Source: JBNKVT01 sp050299335 (GTDB taxonomy: Bacteria; Pseudomonadota; Alphaproteobacteria; Rhodobacterales; Rhodobacteraceae). Taken from it: a stretch of DNA of 64,000 nucleotides. The notes below the pieces were generated by a model, which saw only the letters and a list, made by a program, of their open reading frames with translations, did not search any database and was not told the origin of the DNA. The translations under genes were made by a program, and so were the position numbers. This document shows, in pieces, positions 37,465-47,941 of the stretch; position 1 is the stretch's first letter; every line of letters starts with the position of its first letter. The stretch covers positions 106,317-170,316 of the forward strand of contig JBNKVT010000062.1 of NCBI GenBank assembly GCA_050299335.1, given 5' to 3'.

Positions 37465-37949
37465 TGCGGCTGATCCTGATGCGGCACGCCAAGTCGGACT
37501 GGGACGACCCGCTTCAGTCGGACAAGGCGCGACCGCTGAACGCTCGGGGGAGGCGGAATGCGGGGGCGCTGGGCGTCTGGCTGCGTGCGGCGGGTCTGCA
37601 GCCGGAGCGGGCGCTGGTCTCGAGTTCCGTGCGGACACGGGAAACCTGGCAGCTTCTCGGGCTCGGCGGCGAGGCGGTGTTCGAGGACGCGCTTTATCTC
37701 GCCGGACCGGAAACGATCCTGCGCGTGCTGCGAGACAGGGGCGGGAGCGCGGCGACGGTACTGGTCCTTGGCCACAATCCCGGAATCGGGGCCTTGGCGG
37801 AAATGCTGGCACCGGAGGCCGAGGACGCCGATCTCATTCGCTACCCGACCGGAGCAACGGCTGTGTTCGAGGGGACGGGCGGGACCTGGTCGGCGGCGCG
37901 GGGGTTCCGGCTTGTGGAATTCATGGTCCCGCGGCGGCTTGTCGGATAA
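37461..37949 (+). CDS. sixA: Histidine phosphatase, SixA type
   Basis: A 162-residue protein of the histidine phosphatase superfamily. The catalytic RHAKSDW is at the N-terminus, with [10 protein letters not shown] and a second His in LVLGHNPGI. SixA removes phosphate from phosphohistidine proteins. Its ATG overlaps the stop of argB (ATGA), so the two are co-translated; a link to arginine synthesis is not implied. Copy C of the palindrome lies 19 bases after its stop. Confidence 0.88.
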   Translation: MMRLILMRHAKSDWDDPLQSDKARPLNARGRRNAGALGVWLRAAGLQPERALVSSSVRTRETWQLLGLGGEAVFEDALYLAGPETILRVLRDRGGSAATVLVLGHNPGIGALAEMLAPEAEDADLIRYPTGATAVFEGTGGTWSAARGFRLVEFMVPRRLVG

Positions 37950-37968
37950 CCTCGCCAGGCCGCGGTGA

Positions 37969-38014
37969 CCGCATTCTTTCGAAGAATGCGGCCGAAATCT
38001 TTGAAAGATTTCGG
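37969..38014. repeat. Double 23-nt palindrome, copy C
   Basis: CCGCATTCTT-TCG-AAGAATGCGG (37969-37991) is followed directly by CCGAAATCTTT-G-AAAGATTTCGG (37992-38014). Both stems are perfect. The element lies between the convergent sixA and recN genes. Confidence 0.85.
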
Positions 38015-38126
38015 TGACACACGGCTTGCAGCCGACACAAGGAACCGGCCGGCATCGACCAGGTGGCCCTGAGATGGATTCGGGGGGCTTGGAATATCCC
38101 TCGAACTTTCGTCGCCCCTCCCGGCG

Positions 38127-39785
38127 CTATCGTTCCAGCAGGGCCCGCGCCGCCGCTCGGGCTTCCTCCGTCACAACGTCGCCGGCCAGCATCCGGGCGA
38201 TCTCGTCCACCCGCTCGGCCGCACCCAGGGGCTGCACGTCGGTCAGCGTCACCCCGCCCCTGACCGATTTTGCCACCTGCCAGTGATGCTGCCCCCGCGC
38301 GGCCACCTGCGGTGAATGGGTGACAACGACCACCTGCGCGGCACCTGCGACCTGTTCCAGCCGCCGCCCGACCGCATCTGCCGTGGCCCCCCCGACCCCG
38401 CGATCTATTTCGTCGAAGATCAGCGTCAGCCCTTCCGAGCGGCCCGTGAGACAGACCTTCAGCGCCAGCAGGAACCGCGACAATTCCCCGCCCGACGCGA
38501 TCTTGTTCAAGGGGCCTGGCGGTGCGCCCGGGTTGGTCGCCACCGTGAAGGACACCGCGTTCATCCCCATGCTGCCGGCCTCTTCCAGTGGCAGATCGGC
38601 GATCTCGGTCGAAAAGGCGGCGTTTTCCAGTTTCAGCGGCGCCAATTCCTCGGCCATCGCCGCATCGAGCCGCACCGCCGCCGCATGGCGGGCGTCGCTC
38701 AGTGCCCTTGCCGCCGTTTCGAACCCGGCCCGGGCCTGGGTCACTTGCGCCTTCAAGGCGGTCACCGCTGCTTCGGAGGCATCGACAGCCTCCATCCGGG
38801 CGCGGAAATCCTCGGCCAGCCTGTGCAGCGTATCGGGCTGTGTGTTGTGCTTGCGGGCCAGCGCGCGCAGCGCGAAGAGCCGCTCCTCGACGCGCTCCAG
38901 TTCCAGCGGGTCGAAGTCCATATCGACCAGAACATTGTCGATCTGCTGCTGGGCATCGCCGAGCTCATAAAGCGCCCTTTCCAGAGCGGCGATCGGCTCG
39001 TCGAGCAGCCCCGGCGCCTTGCCCGCGACCACCTCCAGCCAGCGCAACGCGTCGCTGATCCGCCCTTCGCCGCCCGCCGGGCCCATCGCCTCGGCGGCCT
39101 TGAGAATGTCTTCTCGCGTCCGACCGGCCAGCTGCATCACCCGGCGGCGCTTGTCGAGCGCCTCGTCCTCGCCGGGCATCGGGTGGAACGCCTCCAGCTC
39201 CTTCGCCGAATGGGTATAGAATTCCTGGTCCTCGGTGGTTTCCTTCAGCGCCGCCTCGGCCTTCTCCAGCGACGCCAGGGCCGCCGACAGTTTCTGCCAT
39301 TCCAGCCGCACCGCGAGACGTTCGGAATCGAGCCCACCGAATGCGTCCAGCAACTCGCGATGTCCGCGCGTGTCCAGCAGCCCCTTGTCGTCATGCTGAC
39401 CGTGCAGCTCGACCAGCACCGCCGACAGCGCCCGGAGCGTCTCGCCCGTGCAGGCCGTGTCGTTGACGAAGGCCCGTTTGCGGCCCTCGGGCGTGGTGAT
39501 GCGGCGGAGAACCAGCACGTCCTCCACCGGCAGTCCGGCCGCGTCGAGCACCTCGCGGGCCGGATGGTCCCTGGCCAGATCGAACTCCGCCGTGACCTCG
39601 CCCGCCTCGGCCCCCTGCCGCACGATATCGCTGCGCCCACGCCAGCCGAGGACGAAGCCCAGGCAATCGAGAAGGATGGATTTCCCCGCCCCGGTCTCAC
39701 CGGTCAGCACGTTCAGCCCGGGCTGAAACCCGAGATCCAGCGTCTCGATCAGCAGGATGTCGCGGATGGAGAGATGGCGCAGCAT
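38127..39785 (-). CDS. recN: DNA repair ATPase RecN
   Basis: RecN is an SMC-like protein that gathers broken DNA for recombination repair. The 552-residue product has the Walker A motif GETGAGKS (29-36), long coiled-coil arms (about 160-350), the signature SGGELSRFLLALKV and Walker B LIFDEIDRGVGG. Length is normal. It ends the division cluster, following bamD by 11 bases on the same strand. Confidence 0.96.
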   Translation of the reverse strand: MLRHLSIRDILLIETLDLGFQPGLNVLTGETGAGKSILLDCLGFVLGWRGRSDIVRQGAEAGEVTAEFDLARDHPAREVLDAAGLPVEDVLVLRRITTPEGRKRAFVNDTACTGETLRALSAVLVELHGQHDDKGLLDTRGHRELLDAFGGLDSERLAVRLEWQKLSAALASLEKAEAALKETTEDQEFYTHSAKELEAFHPMPGEDEALDKRRRVMQLAGRTREDILKAAEAMGPAGGEGRISDALRWLEVVAGKAPGLLDEPIAALERALYELGDAQQQIDNVLVDMDFDPLELERVEERLFALRALARKHNTQPDTLHRLAEDFRARMEAVDASEAAVTALKAQVTQARAGFETAARALSDARHAAAVRLDAAMAEELAPLKLENAAFSTEIADLPLEEAGSMGMNAVSFTVATNPGAPPGPLNKIASGGELSRFLLALKVCLTGRSEGLTLIFDEIDRGVGGATADAVGRRLEQVAGAAQVVVVTHSPQVAARGQHHWQVAKSVRGGVTLTDVQPLGAAERVDEIARMLAGDVVTEEARAAARALLER

Positions 39786-39796
39786 ACCGGCTCAGA

Positions 39797-40615
39797 TCAC
39801 AGCCATTTGCCCTGGATAACCTGACGATAGATACGCGACAGCCAACCCGTGCCGACAGGCTCGGCGCTGAGACCGCCCGACTGCAACAGATCATAGGCAT
39901 CCTCATACCAGACCGAGCCCTGGTAATTATAGCCAAGGATCGCGCCCGCCGTCTGCGCCTCGGCATCGAGCCCCAGCGCCATGAAGCTTTCCACCAGCCG
40001 GAACAGCGCCTCGGCGGTGTGCGAGGTGGTCTGGAAATCCTCCACCACCACCCGGAACCGGTTGATCGCCGCCGTATAATGGCCGCGCTTGAGATAGTAG
40101 CGCCCGATCTCCATCTCCTTGCCGGCCAGCTGGTCGAGGGCCAGATCGAATTTCAGCTCGGCGGGTTTGGCATATTCGCTGTCGGGGTAACGCTCGATGG
40201 TCTCGCGCAGTTCCTGCAGGGCCTCGAACGTGTTGGTCTGGTCGCGGCCGACATCGACGATCTGGTCGTAATAGCTGAGCGCGATCAGGTATTGCGCATA
40301 GGCCGCGTCCTCGTCGGCGGGGAAGAAATCGAGATAGCGCCCGGCAGCGGCGCGGCTCAGGTCGTACTGGTGGGCCTCGTGATAGGAAAAGGCCGACATC
40401 ATCATCGCCCGCTTGGCCCAGCTGGAATAGGGATAGAGCCGTTCGACCTCGTCGAACATCTGTGCGGCCTCCGCCGGTTCCCCCTCGGCCAGCAGCGCCT
40501 CGGCATCGAGAAAGATCTCCTGAGCGGAACGGGATTCGATCCGGGCGTCCTCGTCGCCACCGCCGCAGGCGGCCAGAACGAGTGCCAGTCCGATAAGCCC
40601 AATACGCAAATTCAT
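39797..40615 (-). CDS. bamD: Outer-membrane assembly lipoprotein BamD
   Basis: The chosen ATG gives a 272-residue lipoprotein: signal MNLRIGLIGLALVLAAC with Cys17 as the lipidated residue. The rest is five TPR-like helix pairs (for example YSSWAKRAMMMSAFSYHEAHQY, and AAYAQYLIALSYYDQI). BamD is part of the complex that inserts beta-barrel proteins into the outer membrane. It lies between lpxC and recN, as in related genomes. Confidence 0.93.
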   Translation of the reverse strand: MNLRIGLIGLALVLAACGGGDEDARIESRSAQEIFLDAEALLAEGEPAEAAQMFDEVERLYPYSSWAKRAMMMSAFSYHEAHQYDLSRAAAGRYLDFFPADEDAAYAQYLIALSYYDQIVDVGRDQTNTFEALQELRETIERYPDSEYAKPAELKFDLALDQLAGKEMEIGRYYLKRGHYTAAINRFRVVVEDFQTTSHTAEALFRLVESFMALGLDAEAQTAGAILGYNYQGSVWYEDAYDLLQSGGLSAEPVGTGWLSRIYRQVIQGKWL

Positions 40616-40835
40616 GCCTGTTTTCCCAACGCCTCCGGATCCGGCTGAGGTGACACGGGGCCTGATCATGCCGCGCCCGGACCCGACTCTGAACCGGCCC
40701 CGCCGCACGCGGCGTGCGGGACCGGGTTTCGTCTTACATGGAAAGAGATGGGAGTGGAAGCTGGCAAAGCCAAATTCGCGACGCGGATAACCGGTGGCAT
40801 TTCACACCGGACAGTCCGGGAGGCCCCCGATGCAC

Positions 40836-41756
40836 TCAGCCGGCGCGCGCAAGGTCCTGGGGCTTGATGCCGAAACCCGGCAGATCCCGGCGCATCGCCT
40901 CGGAACAGGTGACGATCTCGAAGGCACCCGGTGTGGCGAAGAGCTTGCGCAAGAGCGCGTTGGTCACCCCATGCCCGGCCTTGTCGCCGTGATAGCGGGC
41001 AAGGATCGGCATCCCGGCGGTATAGAGATCGCCCAAGGCGTCCAGCATCTTGTGGCGCACGCATTCATCCGTGCGACGGAACCCGTCGGCGTTCAGTACC
41101 GCGGCGCCATCGACGACGATGGCATTGTCGAGACTGCCGCCCAGCGCCAGCCCGTTCTCGCGCATCACCTCGATATCCGAGCGGCGGCAGAAGGTGCGGC
41201 AGTCGGACAATTCGCGGGCAAAGGCGCCGTTGGCGAGATTGAGGCTGCGGGCCTGCCGGCCGATGGCGGCGTCCGGAAAGTCGATGGCGAAATCGATCTC
41301 GAAACCTTCCAGGGGCGACAGGCTGGCGGTGGCGCCGTTCACGTCCACCGAGACCGCCTTGAGGACCCGCAGCAGCCGGATCGGCGCGTCAAGCTCGGTC
41401 AGCCCGGCGGACATGATCTCGCGCACGAAGCGGCGCGACGAGCCGTCGAGGATCGGGACTTCCGGACCGTCAATCTCGATCAGCGCGTTGTGGACGCCGC
41501 AGCCGGCCAGGGCGGCCATCAGGTGTTCGATCGTGCCGACGGTGACACCGGCCTCGTTGGCGATCAGGGTGCAGAGCCTTGTATCGGCGACCGCGTCCCA
41601 AAGGGCCGGGATCAGGTTGTCGCGACCGGTGATGTCGGTGCGGCGGAACCAGATGCCGAACTCGGCGGCGGCGGGGTTCAGCACGAGACGCGCCGGGCGC
41701 CCGGAATGGAGACCGGTTCCCACGATCTGGATCTTGCGTTTCAGCGTCGTCTGCAC
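40836..41756 (-). CDS. lpxC: UDP-3-O-acyl-N-acetylglucosamine deacetylase
   Basis: LpxC removes the acetyl group in the first committed step of lipid A synthesis. The 306-residue product has VGTGLHSGRPA near the start, the zinc ligands in TIEHLMAAL and RHKMLDALGDL, and the catalytic GLHSG block. A GTG at 41756 is chosen because it gives the family start VQTTLKRKI; the frame runs further but without homology. A gap of 220 bases to bamD holds two short hairpins, at about 40703-40719 and 40808-40820, and no gene. Confidence 0.94.
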   Translation of the reverse strand: MQTTLKRKIQIVGTGLHSGRPARLVLNPAAAEFGIWFRRTDITGRDNLIPALWDAVADTRLCTLIANEAGVTVGTIEHLMAALAGCGVHNALIEIDGPEVPILDGSSRRFVREIMSAGLTELDAPIRLLRVLKAVSVDVNGATASLSPLEGFEIDFAIDFPDAAIGRQARSLNLANGAFARELSDCRTFCRRSDIEVMRENGLALGGSLDNAIVVDGAAVLNADGFRRTDECVRHKMLDALGDLYTAGMPILARYHGDKAGHGVTNALLRKLFATPGAFEIVTCSEAMRRDLPGFGIKPQDLARAG

Positions 41757-41910
41757 GAACTCGCCCCTTCGCCCAATTTTTTCCGCCGATTGTCCGGATC
41801 GGCGCACTCACCAATATCTAGGTCTGGATAGCTGTCCGATAACGTTGGCTCAACTCAATCTCTGTGACCGTTTGTTACACTTTTTTAGTGGATTCGTTTC
41901 GCAGATGCAA

Positions 41911-41937
41911 AAAGCCCCGCCACAAAGGCGGGGCTTT
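41911..41937 (-). terminator. Intrinsic terminator after ftsZ
   Basis: AAAGCCCCGCC and GGCGGGGCTTT form an 11-bp stem around ACAAA, and on the minus strand the stem is followed by a run of T. It lies 28 bases past the ftsZ stop and separates ftsZ from lpxC. Confidence 0.85.
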
Positions 41938-41964
41938 CCGGATATGCTCTTTGATATCAAGTGG

Positions 41965-43584
41965 TTAGTTAGCCTGCCGGCGCAGGAAGGCCGGGATTTC
42001 GGAGCGGTCGGGCTCTTCACGCTCCGCCTCCGCTTCCAGGCTTGGTTGCGGTGCCGAAATCGGCGGCACCCGATCATGCGAGACCGCCGCCCGCTGCTCG
42101 CGCGGGGTCTGGCCGGTCATCTTGTGGATCAGCGAATTGATCGCGAACCGGCTCGGCCCCTCTTCGGCGCGCTTGGCGGTAGGCTCTTCGCGCACCGCTG
42201 CCGGGGCATCCGGGACCTTGGCGACGGCGGCCTGCAACCGGGCCAGCGCTTCGGCGGTCGGCTGGCCAGGACGGCGGGCGGCTGGAGCCGGGGTTTCGAT
42301 GATTTCCGGCTCCGGCTCGACACCCAGACGCTCCTCGACGCGCGGCTCCTCGGCGGGCACGCCGAATTCCTCGCGCTCGACCAGTTCCGGCTGCGGGTCC
42401 TCATAGGCCGCCGCGACTTCGTCCACCTCGAAGAAATCCGGTTCCGGTTCGGCGACCGGTTCTGGCGCGGGATCAGGGGCGCGCTCCAGGATCGGCTCGG
42501 GCGCGCGTTCGGCCCGGACGGGCTCCGCGATCTCTTCGGGCTCTTCCACCGGTTCAGGAGCCGGCCGGGAAATCGCCTTGGGGGTCCGGCGCGGCATCGG
42601 AACCGGTTCTGCGCGTTCGGCGGCGTCGATGCCGGTCGCGACAACCGACACCCGCATCATGCCGTTCATCGCGGCATCGAGGGTCGAGCCGACGATGATA
42701 TTCGCCTCGGGATCGACCTCGGAGCGGATACGGTTGGCGGCCTCGTCCAGTTCGAACAGGGTCAGGTCTTCACCGCCGGTGATGTTGATCAGCACCCCGC
42801 GCGCGCCCTTGAGGCTGATTTCGTCCAGCAGCGGGTTGGCGATGGCTTTCTCGGCGGCCTGGATGGCGCGATCCTCGCCCTCGGCCTCGCCGGTGCCCAT
42901 CATCGCCTTGCCCATCTCGTCCATCACCGAGCGGATGTCGGCAAAATCGAGGTTGATGATGCCCGGACGGACCATGAGGTCGGTCACGCCCTTCACACCT
43001 TGGTAGAGCACGTCGTCGGCCATCGAGAACGCTTCGGTGAAGGTGGTCTTCTCGTTGGCGAGGCGGAACAGGTTCTGGTTCGGGATGATGATCAGCGTGT
43101 CGACGACCCGCTGCAATTCCTCGACCCCTTCCTCGGCCTGGCGCATGCGCTTGGCGCCTTCGAACTGGAAGGGCTTGGTGACGACGCCGACGGTCAGCAC
43201 GCCCATCTCGCGGGCGGCCCGCGCGATGATCGGGGCGGCTCCGGTTCCGGTGCCGCCGCCCATCCCGGCGGTGATGAAGCACATATGCGCGCCGTCGAGC
43301 TGGTCGATCACCGCCTCGATGCTTTCCTCGGCAGCGGCGGCGCCAATGTCTGGCCGAGCGCCTGCCCCGAGCCCCTGGGTGACCTTCTCGCCAAGCTGCA
43401 GCTTGTTCGTCGCCTGCGACTGGGCCAGCGCCTGGGCGTCGGTATTCGCGACCACGAATTCCGCCCCTTCAAGCGCCTTTTCGATCATGTTGTTGACGGC
43501 GTTTCCGCCCGCGCCGCCGATCCCGAAGACGGTGATACGGGGGCGCAATTCATGCTGCTCGGGCATGCGCAAGTTCAATGTCAT
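41965..43584 (-). CDS. ftsZ: Cell division protein FtsZ
   Basis: FtsZ is the tubulin-like GTPase that forms the division ring. The 539-residue protein has the GTP-binding signature [10 protein letters not shown] (109-118), a normal globular domain to about residue 320, a long Pro/Glu-rich linker, and the conserved tail [13 protein letters not shown] that binds FtsA and other partners. The long linker is common in alphaproteobacteria. It lies 256 bases after ftsA, with a strong hairpin in the gap, so it may also have its own promoter. Confidence 0.97.
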   Translation of the reverse strand: MTLNLRMPEQHELRPRITVFGIGGAGGNAVNNMIEKALEGAEFVVANTDAQALAQSQATNKLQLGEKVTQGLGAGARPDIGAAAAEESIEAVIDQLDGAHMCFITAGMGGGTGTGAAPIIARAAREMGVLTVGVVTKPFQFEGAKRMRQAEEGVEELQRVVDTLIIIPNQNLFRLANEKTTFTEAFSMADDVLYQGVKGVTDLMVRPGIINLDFADIRSVMDEMGKAMMGTGEAEGEDRAIQAAEKAIANPLLDEISLKGARGVLINITGGEDLTLFELDEAANRIRSEVDPEANIIVGSTLDAAMNGMMRVSVVATGIDAAERAEPVPMPRRTPKAISRPAPEPVEEPEEIAEPVRAERAPEPILERAPDPAPEPVAEPEPDFFEVDEVAAAYEDPQPELVEREEFGVPAEEPRVEERLGVEPEPEIIETPAPAARRPGQPTAEALARLQAAVAKVPDAPAAVREEPTAKRAEEGPSRFAINSLIHKMTGQTPREQRAAVSHDRVPPISAPQPSLEAEAEREEPDRSEIPAFLRRQAN

Positions 43585-43781
43585 GTCAGTTCCGCCTGTC
43601 TTGCCTGTATTCCGCCTCGTTTTGTGGGCGGTTCAGCTTTGTTTTCCTGCTGATTCGGTAGCGTAAACCAAGTCTGGACTCGCGTCACGAACTTTGTGTG
43701 AAAAAAGCCACAATACCTTGTGTGTACAGACTAAATAAGCGGGTTTTGGCCAAAATGTGCAATAGCGGCTTCAAATAAGCC

Positions 43782-43810
43782 CCCCCCTCTCCCGAAATGG
43801 GAGAGGGGGG
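43782..43810. promoter_or_regulatory. 12-bp hairpin between ftsA and ftsZ
   Basis: CCCCCCTCTCCC and GGGAGAGGGGGG pair perfectly around GAAAT. There is no T-run on the minus strand side directly after it, so it may be an attenuator or RNA-processing hairpin that sets ftsZ levels relative to ftsA, rather than a full terminator. Confidence 0.6.
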
Positions 43811-43840
43811 TGATCCCGAACAACTGGTCGTGGGGGGATA

Positions 43841-45163
43841 TCACCAGTTGTCGCGGAACCATCTCAGCGCCCGGCGCATGCGGCGCGAGCCGATGCGGTC
43901 GGCGGGCATTTCGAAATCCCAGCACTCGTCCTGAGGATGGGAGGCATAAAGCGCCAGGCCAACGGTAGCCGCGAAGGCCCCGCCGGTGGCGGCCTGAGGC
44001 AGGCCCTGGACGCGCAGGGGTTTGCCGATACGGACCTGACGGCCAAGGACATGGGTCGCAAGGCTCTCCATGCCGGGAAGCTGCGAGGTGCCGCCCGTCA
44101 GGACGACGCGCTGTCCGGGCAGGTATTCGAAGCCGGAGGCGTCGAGCCGGGCGCGGACCTCTTCCAGAATTTCCTCCATGCGCGGCCGGATGACCCCGAT
44201 CAGTTCGGCACGCGTCACCTGCCGCCGGTCGTCGGCTTCGTCGAGAGCGGAAGGGATCTCGATATAGTCGCGGTCGTCGAGGCCGGTGGCGAAGAGCCCG
44301 CCATGCAGCGTCTTCAGCCGTTCAGCGGTGGCATGGGGGACGTGCAGGCCCTGGCAGATATCCGAGGTGACGTGATGCCCGCCCATCCGGATCGTATCGG
44401 CATAGATCATGTGGCGCTTGACGAAGATCGACAGCGAGGTGGTGCCGCCGCCGAGATCGACGCAGGCCGCCCCCAGTTCCTGTTCGTCCTCGACCAGCGC
44501 CGAGAGGCCCGAGGCATAGGGCGCGGTCACGATCCCCGCCAGTTCCAGATCGCAGCGGCGGATGCATTGCAGAAGGTTGTGGACCGGCGTGGCGTCGACC
44601 GTCAGCAGATGCATGTCGACCGCCAGCTTGTTCCCCACCTGACGGCGCGGGTCCGACAGCCCCGTCCGCCCGTCGAGAGAAAAATTGATCGGCAGCGCGT
44701 GCAGCGCTTCGCGGTCGTCGCCATAATCCGGCACATCGCAGGCCGCCAGCACATGGCCAATATCGCTTTCCGCCACCTCGCCATTCTCGACCCGCACCTC
44801 GCCGGTCAGCCCGTAAGAGCGCGGCTCGGCCCCGGAAATGCAGGCGATCACGTGATCGACCCGCTTCTGGGCCATCTTCTGGGCCGCCTGCACGGCGGTG
44901 CGGATGGCGCGTTCGGTTTCGTCCATCACATCGATCTCGCCGAAGCGGACCCCGCGCGACCGGGTATTCGCCGCCCCGATCACCCGGAAGGCACCATGGG
45001 TCAGCTGTGATCCGGTCTCGCCATGCAGTTCGTTCGGCATGAATTGCAGCACCAGGCAGGCGACCTTGGAGGTGCCGATATCGAGAACGGCAACGACGCC
45101 GCGTTTCAGGGCGGCTTCACGGCGCTGGCGCATGGCGCGCTGGGATTCGAACAGATGGCTCAC
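43841..45163 (-). CDS. ftsA: Cell division protein FtsA
   Basis: FtsA is the actin-like protein that ties FtsZ to the membrane. The 440-residue protein has the phosphate loop LDIGTSKVACLVL, a second loop CVDLGGGTTSLSIFV and the adenosine motif VVLTGGTSQLPG. Its ATG overlaps the ftsQ stop by 4 bases, so ftsQ and ftsA are translated together. A C-terminal helix (RRMRRALRWFRDNW) is the likely membrane anchor. Confidence 0.96.
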   Translation of the reverse strand: MSHLFESQRAMRQRREAALKRGVVAVLDIGTSKVACLVLQFMPNELHGETGSQLTHGAFRVIGAANTRSRGVRFGEIDVMDETERAIRTAVQAAQKMAQKRVDHVIACISGAEPRSYGLTGEVRVENGEVAESDIGHVLAACDVPDYGDDREALHALPINFSLDGRTGLSDPRRQVGNKLAVDMHLLTVDATPVHNLLQCIRRCDLELAGIVTAPYASGLSALVEDEQELGAACVDLGGGTTSLSIFVKRHMIYADTIRMGGHHVTSDICQGLHVPHATAERLKTLHGGLFATGLDDRDYIEIPSALDEADDRRQVTRAELIGVIRPRMEEILEEVRARLDASGFEYLPGQRVVLTGGTSQLPGMESLATHVLGRQVRIGKPLRVQGLPQAATGGAFAATVGLALYASHPQDECWDFEMPADRIGSRRMRRALRWFRDNW

Positions 45164-46029
45164 GTTTTGTCCTCTTCCGGGTTCCGCATACGGCGGAGTT
45201 CATCAATGGCATGTTCCGAGACCCGCAGGATCGGCCGGCGTCCGTCGCGCATGTCGATCACCAAGACCTCGCGCCCGAACAGGTCCTCGGCGGCATCAAG
45301 CGCCATGACCCGCGCCAGCGCGGCATTCGGCGCCATTTCCGGCAGCAGAATGCGCTGCCCGTGATCGAGCACGATGTCCCAGCGCCGCTCGCCCACCCGG
45401 ACCAAACCCCTGATCCGCTCGGCAACCGGCCTGGCGGTGGCGAGCAGCAGCAGCGCCTCGTCCACCTCATGCTCGGCCCCTTCTCCCGCAATCAGCGGCA
45501 GGTCATTCCGGTCCGTCCGCCTTTCGAGCGTGCCGGTCAGCACGCCTTCGTCATCGACCAGCTTTAGTCCGTCCCGCGTCCGCCAAACCATGGCGGCGGC
45601 CCGCTCGGTGACCTCGATTTCCAGAATGCCCCCCGGTACCACCCGCACCTCGGAGCGCTTGACGGCTTCGATGGCATCGATCCGCCGCCGGATATCGCCG
45701 ACACTTATATCCAGCGACGAGACCGGCAGCTTTGTGTCGATCGCCGCCAGCACGTCGTCGCGCAGATGAGCCGACACGCCGGAGATTTCCATCCGGGACA
45801 GCATCAGTTCGGGCCGCTCGGCGACCGAGGTATATATCCCGGTCTTGGTCTCGGTCACCGCAGCCCGGATATTGTCATTGGTGACCAGCCCCGCCAGCAC
45901 AAGGGCGGCAAACCCGTAGGGCAGCCCGTAGCGCACGGCGAAGCGATAGGACGGCGTCAGCTTCAGCCGCTCAAGGCGGTATTTCCAGCGGCTTGGGGCC
46001 GGGTCCTTGTGGAGCTTCACCGGCAGCAT
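45160..46029 (-). CDS. ftsQ: Cell division protein FtsQ
   Basis: FtsQ links early and late divisome proteins in the periplasm. From ATG 46029 the 289-residue product has a basic cytoplasmic tail, one membrane helix (about 38-55: [13 protein letters not shown]), a POTRA-type domain ([18 protein letters not shown]) and the FtsQ-type domain. The start overlaps the ddl stop by 13 bases. An upstream frame extension is not used because it lacks family similarity. Confidence 0.93.
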   Translation of the reverse strand: MLPVKLHKDPAPSRWKYRLERLKLTPSYRFAVRYGLPYGFAALVLAGLVTNDNIRAAVTETKTGIYTSVAERPELMLSRMEISGVSAHLRDDVLAAIDTKLPVSSLDISVGDIRRRIDAIEAVKRSEVRVVPGGILEIEVTERAAAMVWRTRDGLKLVDDEGVLTGTLERRTDRNDLPLIAGEGAEHEVDEALLLLATARPVAERIRGLVRVGERRWDIVLDHGQRILLPEMAPNAALARVMALDAAEDLFGREVLVIDMRDGRRPILRVSEHAIDELRRMRNPEEDKT

Positions 46030-46931
46030 GAGGCGTCCTCCACCATCCAGGCGCAAAGCTCGGGGAAGGAGATGCCGCAATGGGCGGCCTGTTCGGGGAC
46101 CAGCGAGGTCGGGGTCATGCCGGGCTGGGTGTTGGTCTCGAGCAGGATCAGACCAGCGAGCCCCTGTTCCTCGTCCCAGCGGAAATCGGTGCGCGACACG
46201 CCCCGGCAGCCGAGCACCTGATGGGCACGGAGGGCGTAATCCATGCAGGCATCGTGGATTTCAGACGGAATGTCGGCGGGCAGCACATGCCGCGAGCCGC
46301 CTTCGGAATACTTGGCGTGGTAATCGTACCAGCCATCCGAGAAGATATCGGTGACCGTAAAAGCCCGGTCCCCCATCACCGAAGTGGTCAGCTCGCGCCC
46401 CTTCACATAGGCCTCGGCCATGACGATCTCGGGCATGTCCTCGGACAATTGCGCCGGGGTGTTGGCCCCTTCCCGGACGATATAGACCCCGACCGACGAG
46501 CCTTCGTTATAGGGCTTCACCACATAGGGCGGCTCCATCGGGTGGGCGCGGCGGGCCTCTATGGTCGGGACCAGAATGCTGTGCACCACCGGCAATCCGG
46601 CGGCGACATAGATTTCCTTGGTCTTGATCTTGTCCATCGCAAGCGCCGAGGACAGCACCCCGGAATGCGTATAGGGAATTTTCAGCCATTCGAGCAGGCC
46701 CTGGACGCAGCCATCCTCGCCCCAGCGGCCATGCAGCGCGTTGAACACGACGTCAGGCTTCGCGGCGCGCAGGTCAGCGCACAGGCTGTCGCCCGCGTCC
46801 AACTCAACCACCTCGTAACCCGCTTCCCGCAACGCGGCGGCGCATTCCCTGCCCGAGGACAGCGAAACTTCGCGCTCGGCGGAGAAACCGCCTTTCAGCA
46901 CCGCGACACGGGTGTTTGTCCTGCTCGACAT
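46017..46931 (-). CDS. ddl: D-alanine-D-alanine ligase
   Basis: This ATP-grasp enzyme joins two D-alanines for peptidoglycan. The 304-residue protein shows [19 protein letters not shown], the [15 protein letters not shown] loop, [16 protein letters not shown] and the late [16 protein letters not shown] metal site. It follows murB and overlaps ftsQ, in the normal order of this cluster. Confidence 0.96.
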   Translation of the reverse strand: MSSRTNTRVAVLKGGFSAEREVSLSSGRECAAALREAGYEVVELDAGDSLCADLRAAKPDVVFNALHGRWGEDGCVQGLLEWLKIPYTHSGVLSSALAMDKIKTKEIYVAAGLPVVHSILVPTIEARRAHPMEPPYVVKPYNEGSSVGVYIVREGANTPAQLSEDMPEIVMAEAYVKGRELTTSVMGDRAFTVTDIFSDGWYDYHAKYSEGGSRHVLPADIPSEIHDACMDYALRAHQVLGCRGVSRTDFRWDEEQGLAGLILLETNTQPGMTPTSLVPEQAAHCGISFPELCAWMVEDASCCR

Positions 46932-46987
46932 ACACCGGCCTCTGTCTTGTCCCGTTTAGATGGGGTCGTTGCCCCTGGGATCTGTTC

Positions 46988-47941
46988 TTACGCGAGGTCG
47001 CCGCCTGCCTGTGGCTTACCGACCCGCATGATTTCCCACTCTAGCCAGAGACCTGAGGATTGGAAAACCTTTTTCCGCACTTTTTCCCCGAGGCTTTCCA
47101 AATCTGTGGCAGTTGCGTCACCCGTGTTGATGAGAAAATTGGAATGCATCTCGGACATCTGCGCCCCGCCCACACGGAACCCGCGCATCCCGGCCTCGTC
47201 GATCAGCTTCCAGGCCTTCAGATCGTGGACATCATCCTCCCGCCCGGTCGAGGAATAGCCCGCCGGATTGCGGAAAGTGGACCCACAGGAGCGTTCCTTC
47301 ACCGGCTGGGTTTCGGCGCGTTTCGCCAACGCTGCCTCCATCTTCGCCTCGATCTCTGCCGGATCGCCCTCAGGCCCCTGCAGGACCGCCTCGACCAGCA
47401 CCAGCCCCTCGGGCAGATCGGTGGAGCGGTAGGCGAAATGCATGTCCTCGGGGCGCAGGGTGACAATCTCCCCTGCCCGGGTGATCGCGGTCGCCTCGAC
47501 GAAAGCGTCTGCAGTGTAGGTCCCGTAACACCCGGCATTCATCTTCAGCGCCCCGCCGATGGCGCCGGGGATGGTGCGCAGGAAGGCGAGATCGGTCCCG
47601 GCGGCGGCAGCCTTGCGGGCGACATGGGCGTCGAGGGCGGCGGCTCCAGCCCGGATGCGGCCAGACCCGAGGGGCTCGATGCCGTTGAACCCGCGCCCCA
47701 GCCGGATGGTGACGCCCGGGATGCCGCCCTCGCGGATAATGAGATTGGAGCAGACGCCGATGGGAAAGACCGGAATGTCTTCGGGGAGGGCCTTGAGGAA
47801 GGACGCGAGGTCGGCGCGGTCGGCGGGCTGGAAAAGAATTTCGGCAGGACCGCCGACGCGCAGCCAGGAGAGATCGGCGAGCGGCCGGTTCTCGGTCAGG
47901 GTGCCGCGAACGGGCGGGAGGCGGGAGAGAAGGCTGCGCAT
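46988..47941 (-). CDS. murB: UDP-N-acetylenolpyruvoylglucosamine reductase
   Basis: MurB reduces the enolpyruvyl group to make UDP-MurNAc, using FAD. The 317-residue protein has [42 protein letters not shown], the catalytic-loop [10 protein letters not shown] and a final [10 protein letters not shown] with the Glu/Asn site. It is a type I/II MurB of normal size. It is the first gene of the cluster here: the usual murG-murC genes upstream are absent, and a sugar-acid gene set stands in their place. Confidence 0.94.
   Translation of the reverse strand: MRSLLSRLPPVRGTLTENRPLADLSWLRVGGPAEILFQPADRADLASFLKALPEDIPVFPIGVCSNLIIREGGIPGVTIRLGRGFNGIEPLGSGRIRAGAAALDAHVARKAAAAGTDLAFLRTIPGAIGGALKMNAGCYGTYTADAFVEATAITRAGEIVTLRPEDMHFAYRSTDLPEGLVLVEAVLQGPEGDPAEIEAKMEAALAKRAETQPVKERSCGSTFRNPAGYSSTGREDDVHDLKAWKLIDEAGMRGFRVGGAQMSEMHSNFLINTGDATATDLESLGEKVRKKVFQSSGLWLEWEIMRVGKPQAGGDLA

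Noticed and set aside
40709..40835. Possible gene between lpxC and bamD
   Set aside because: Only small hairpins are present; frames there are extensions of bamD upstream of its signal peptide.
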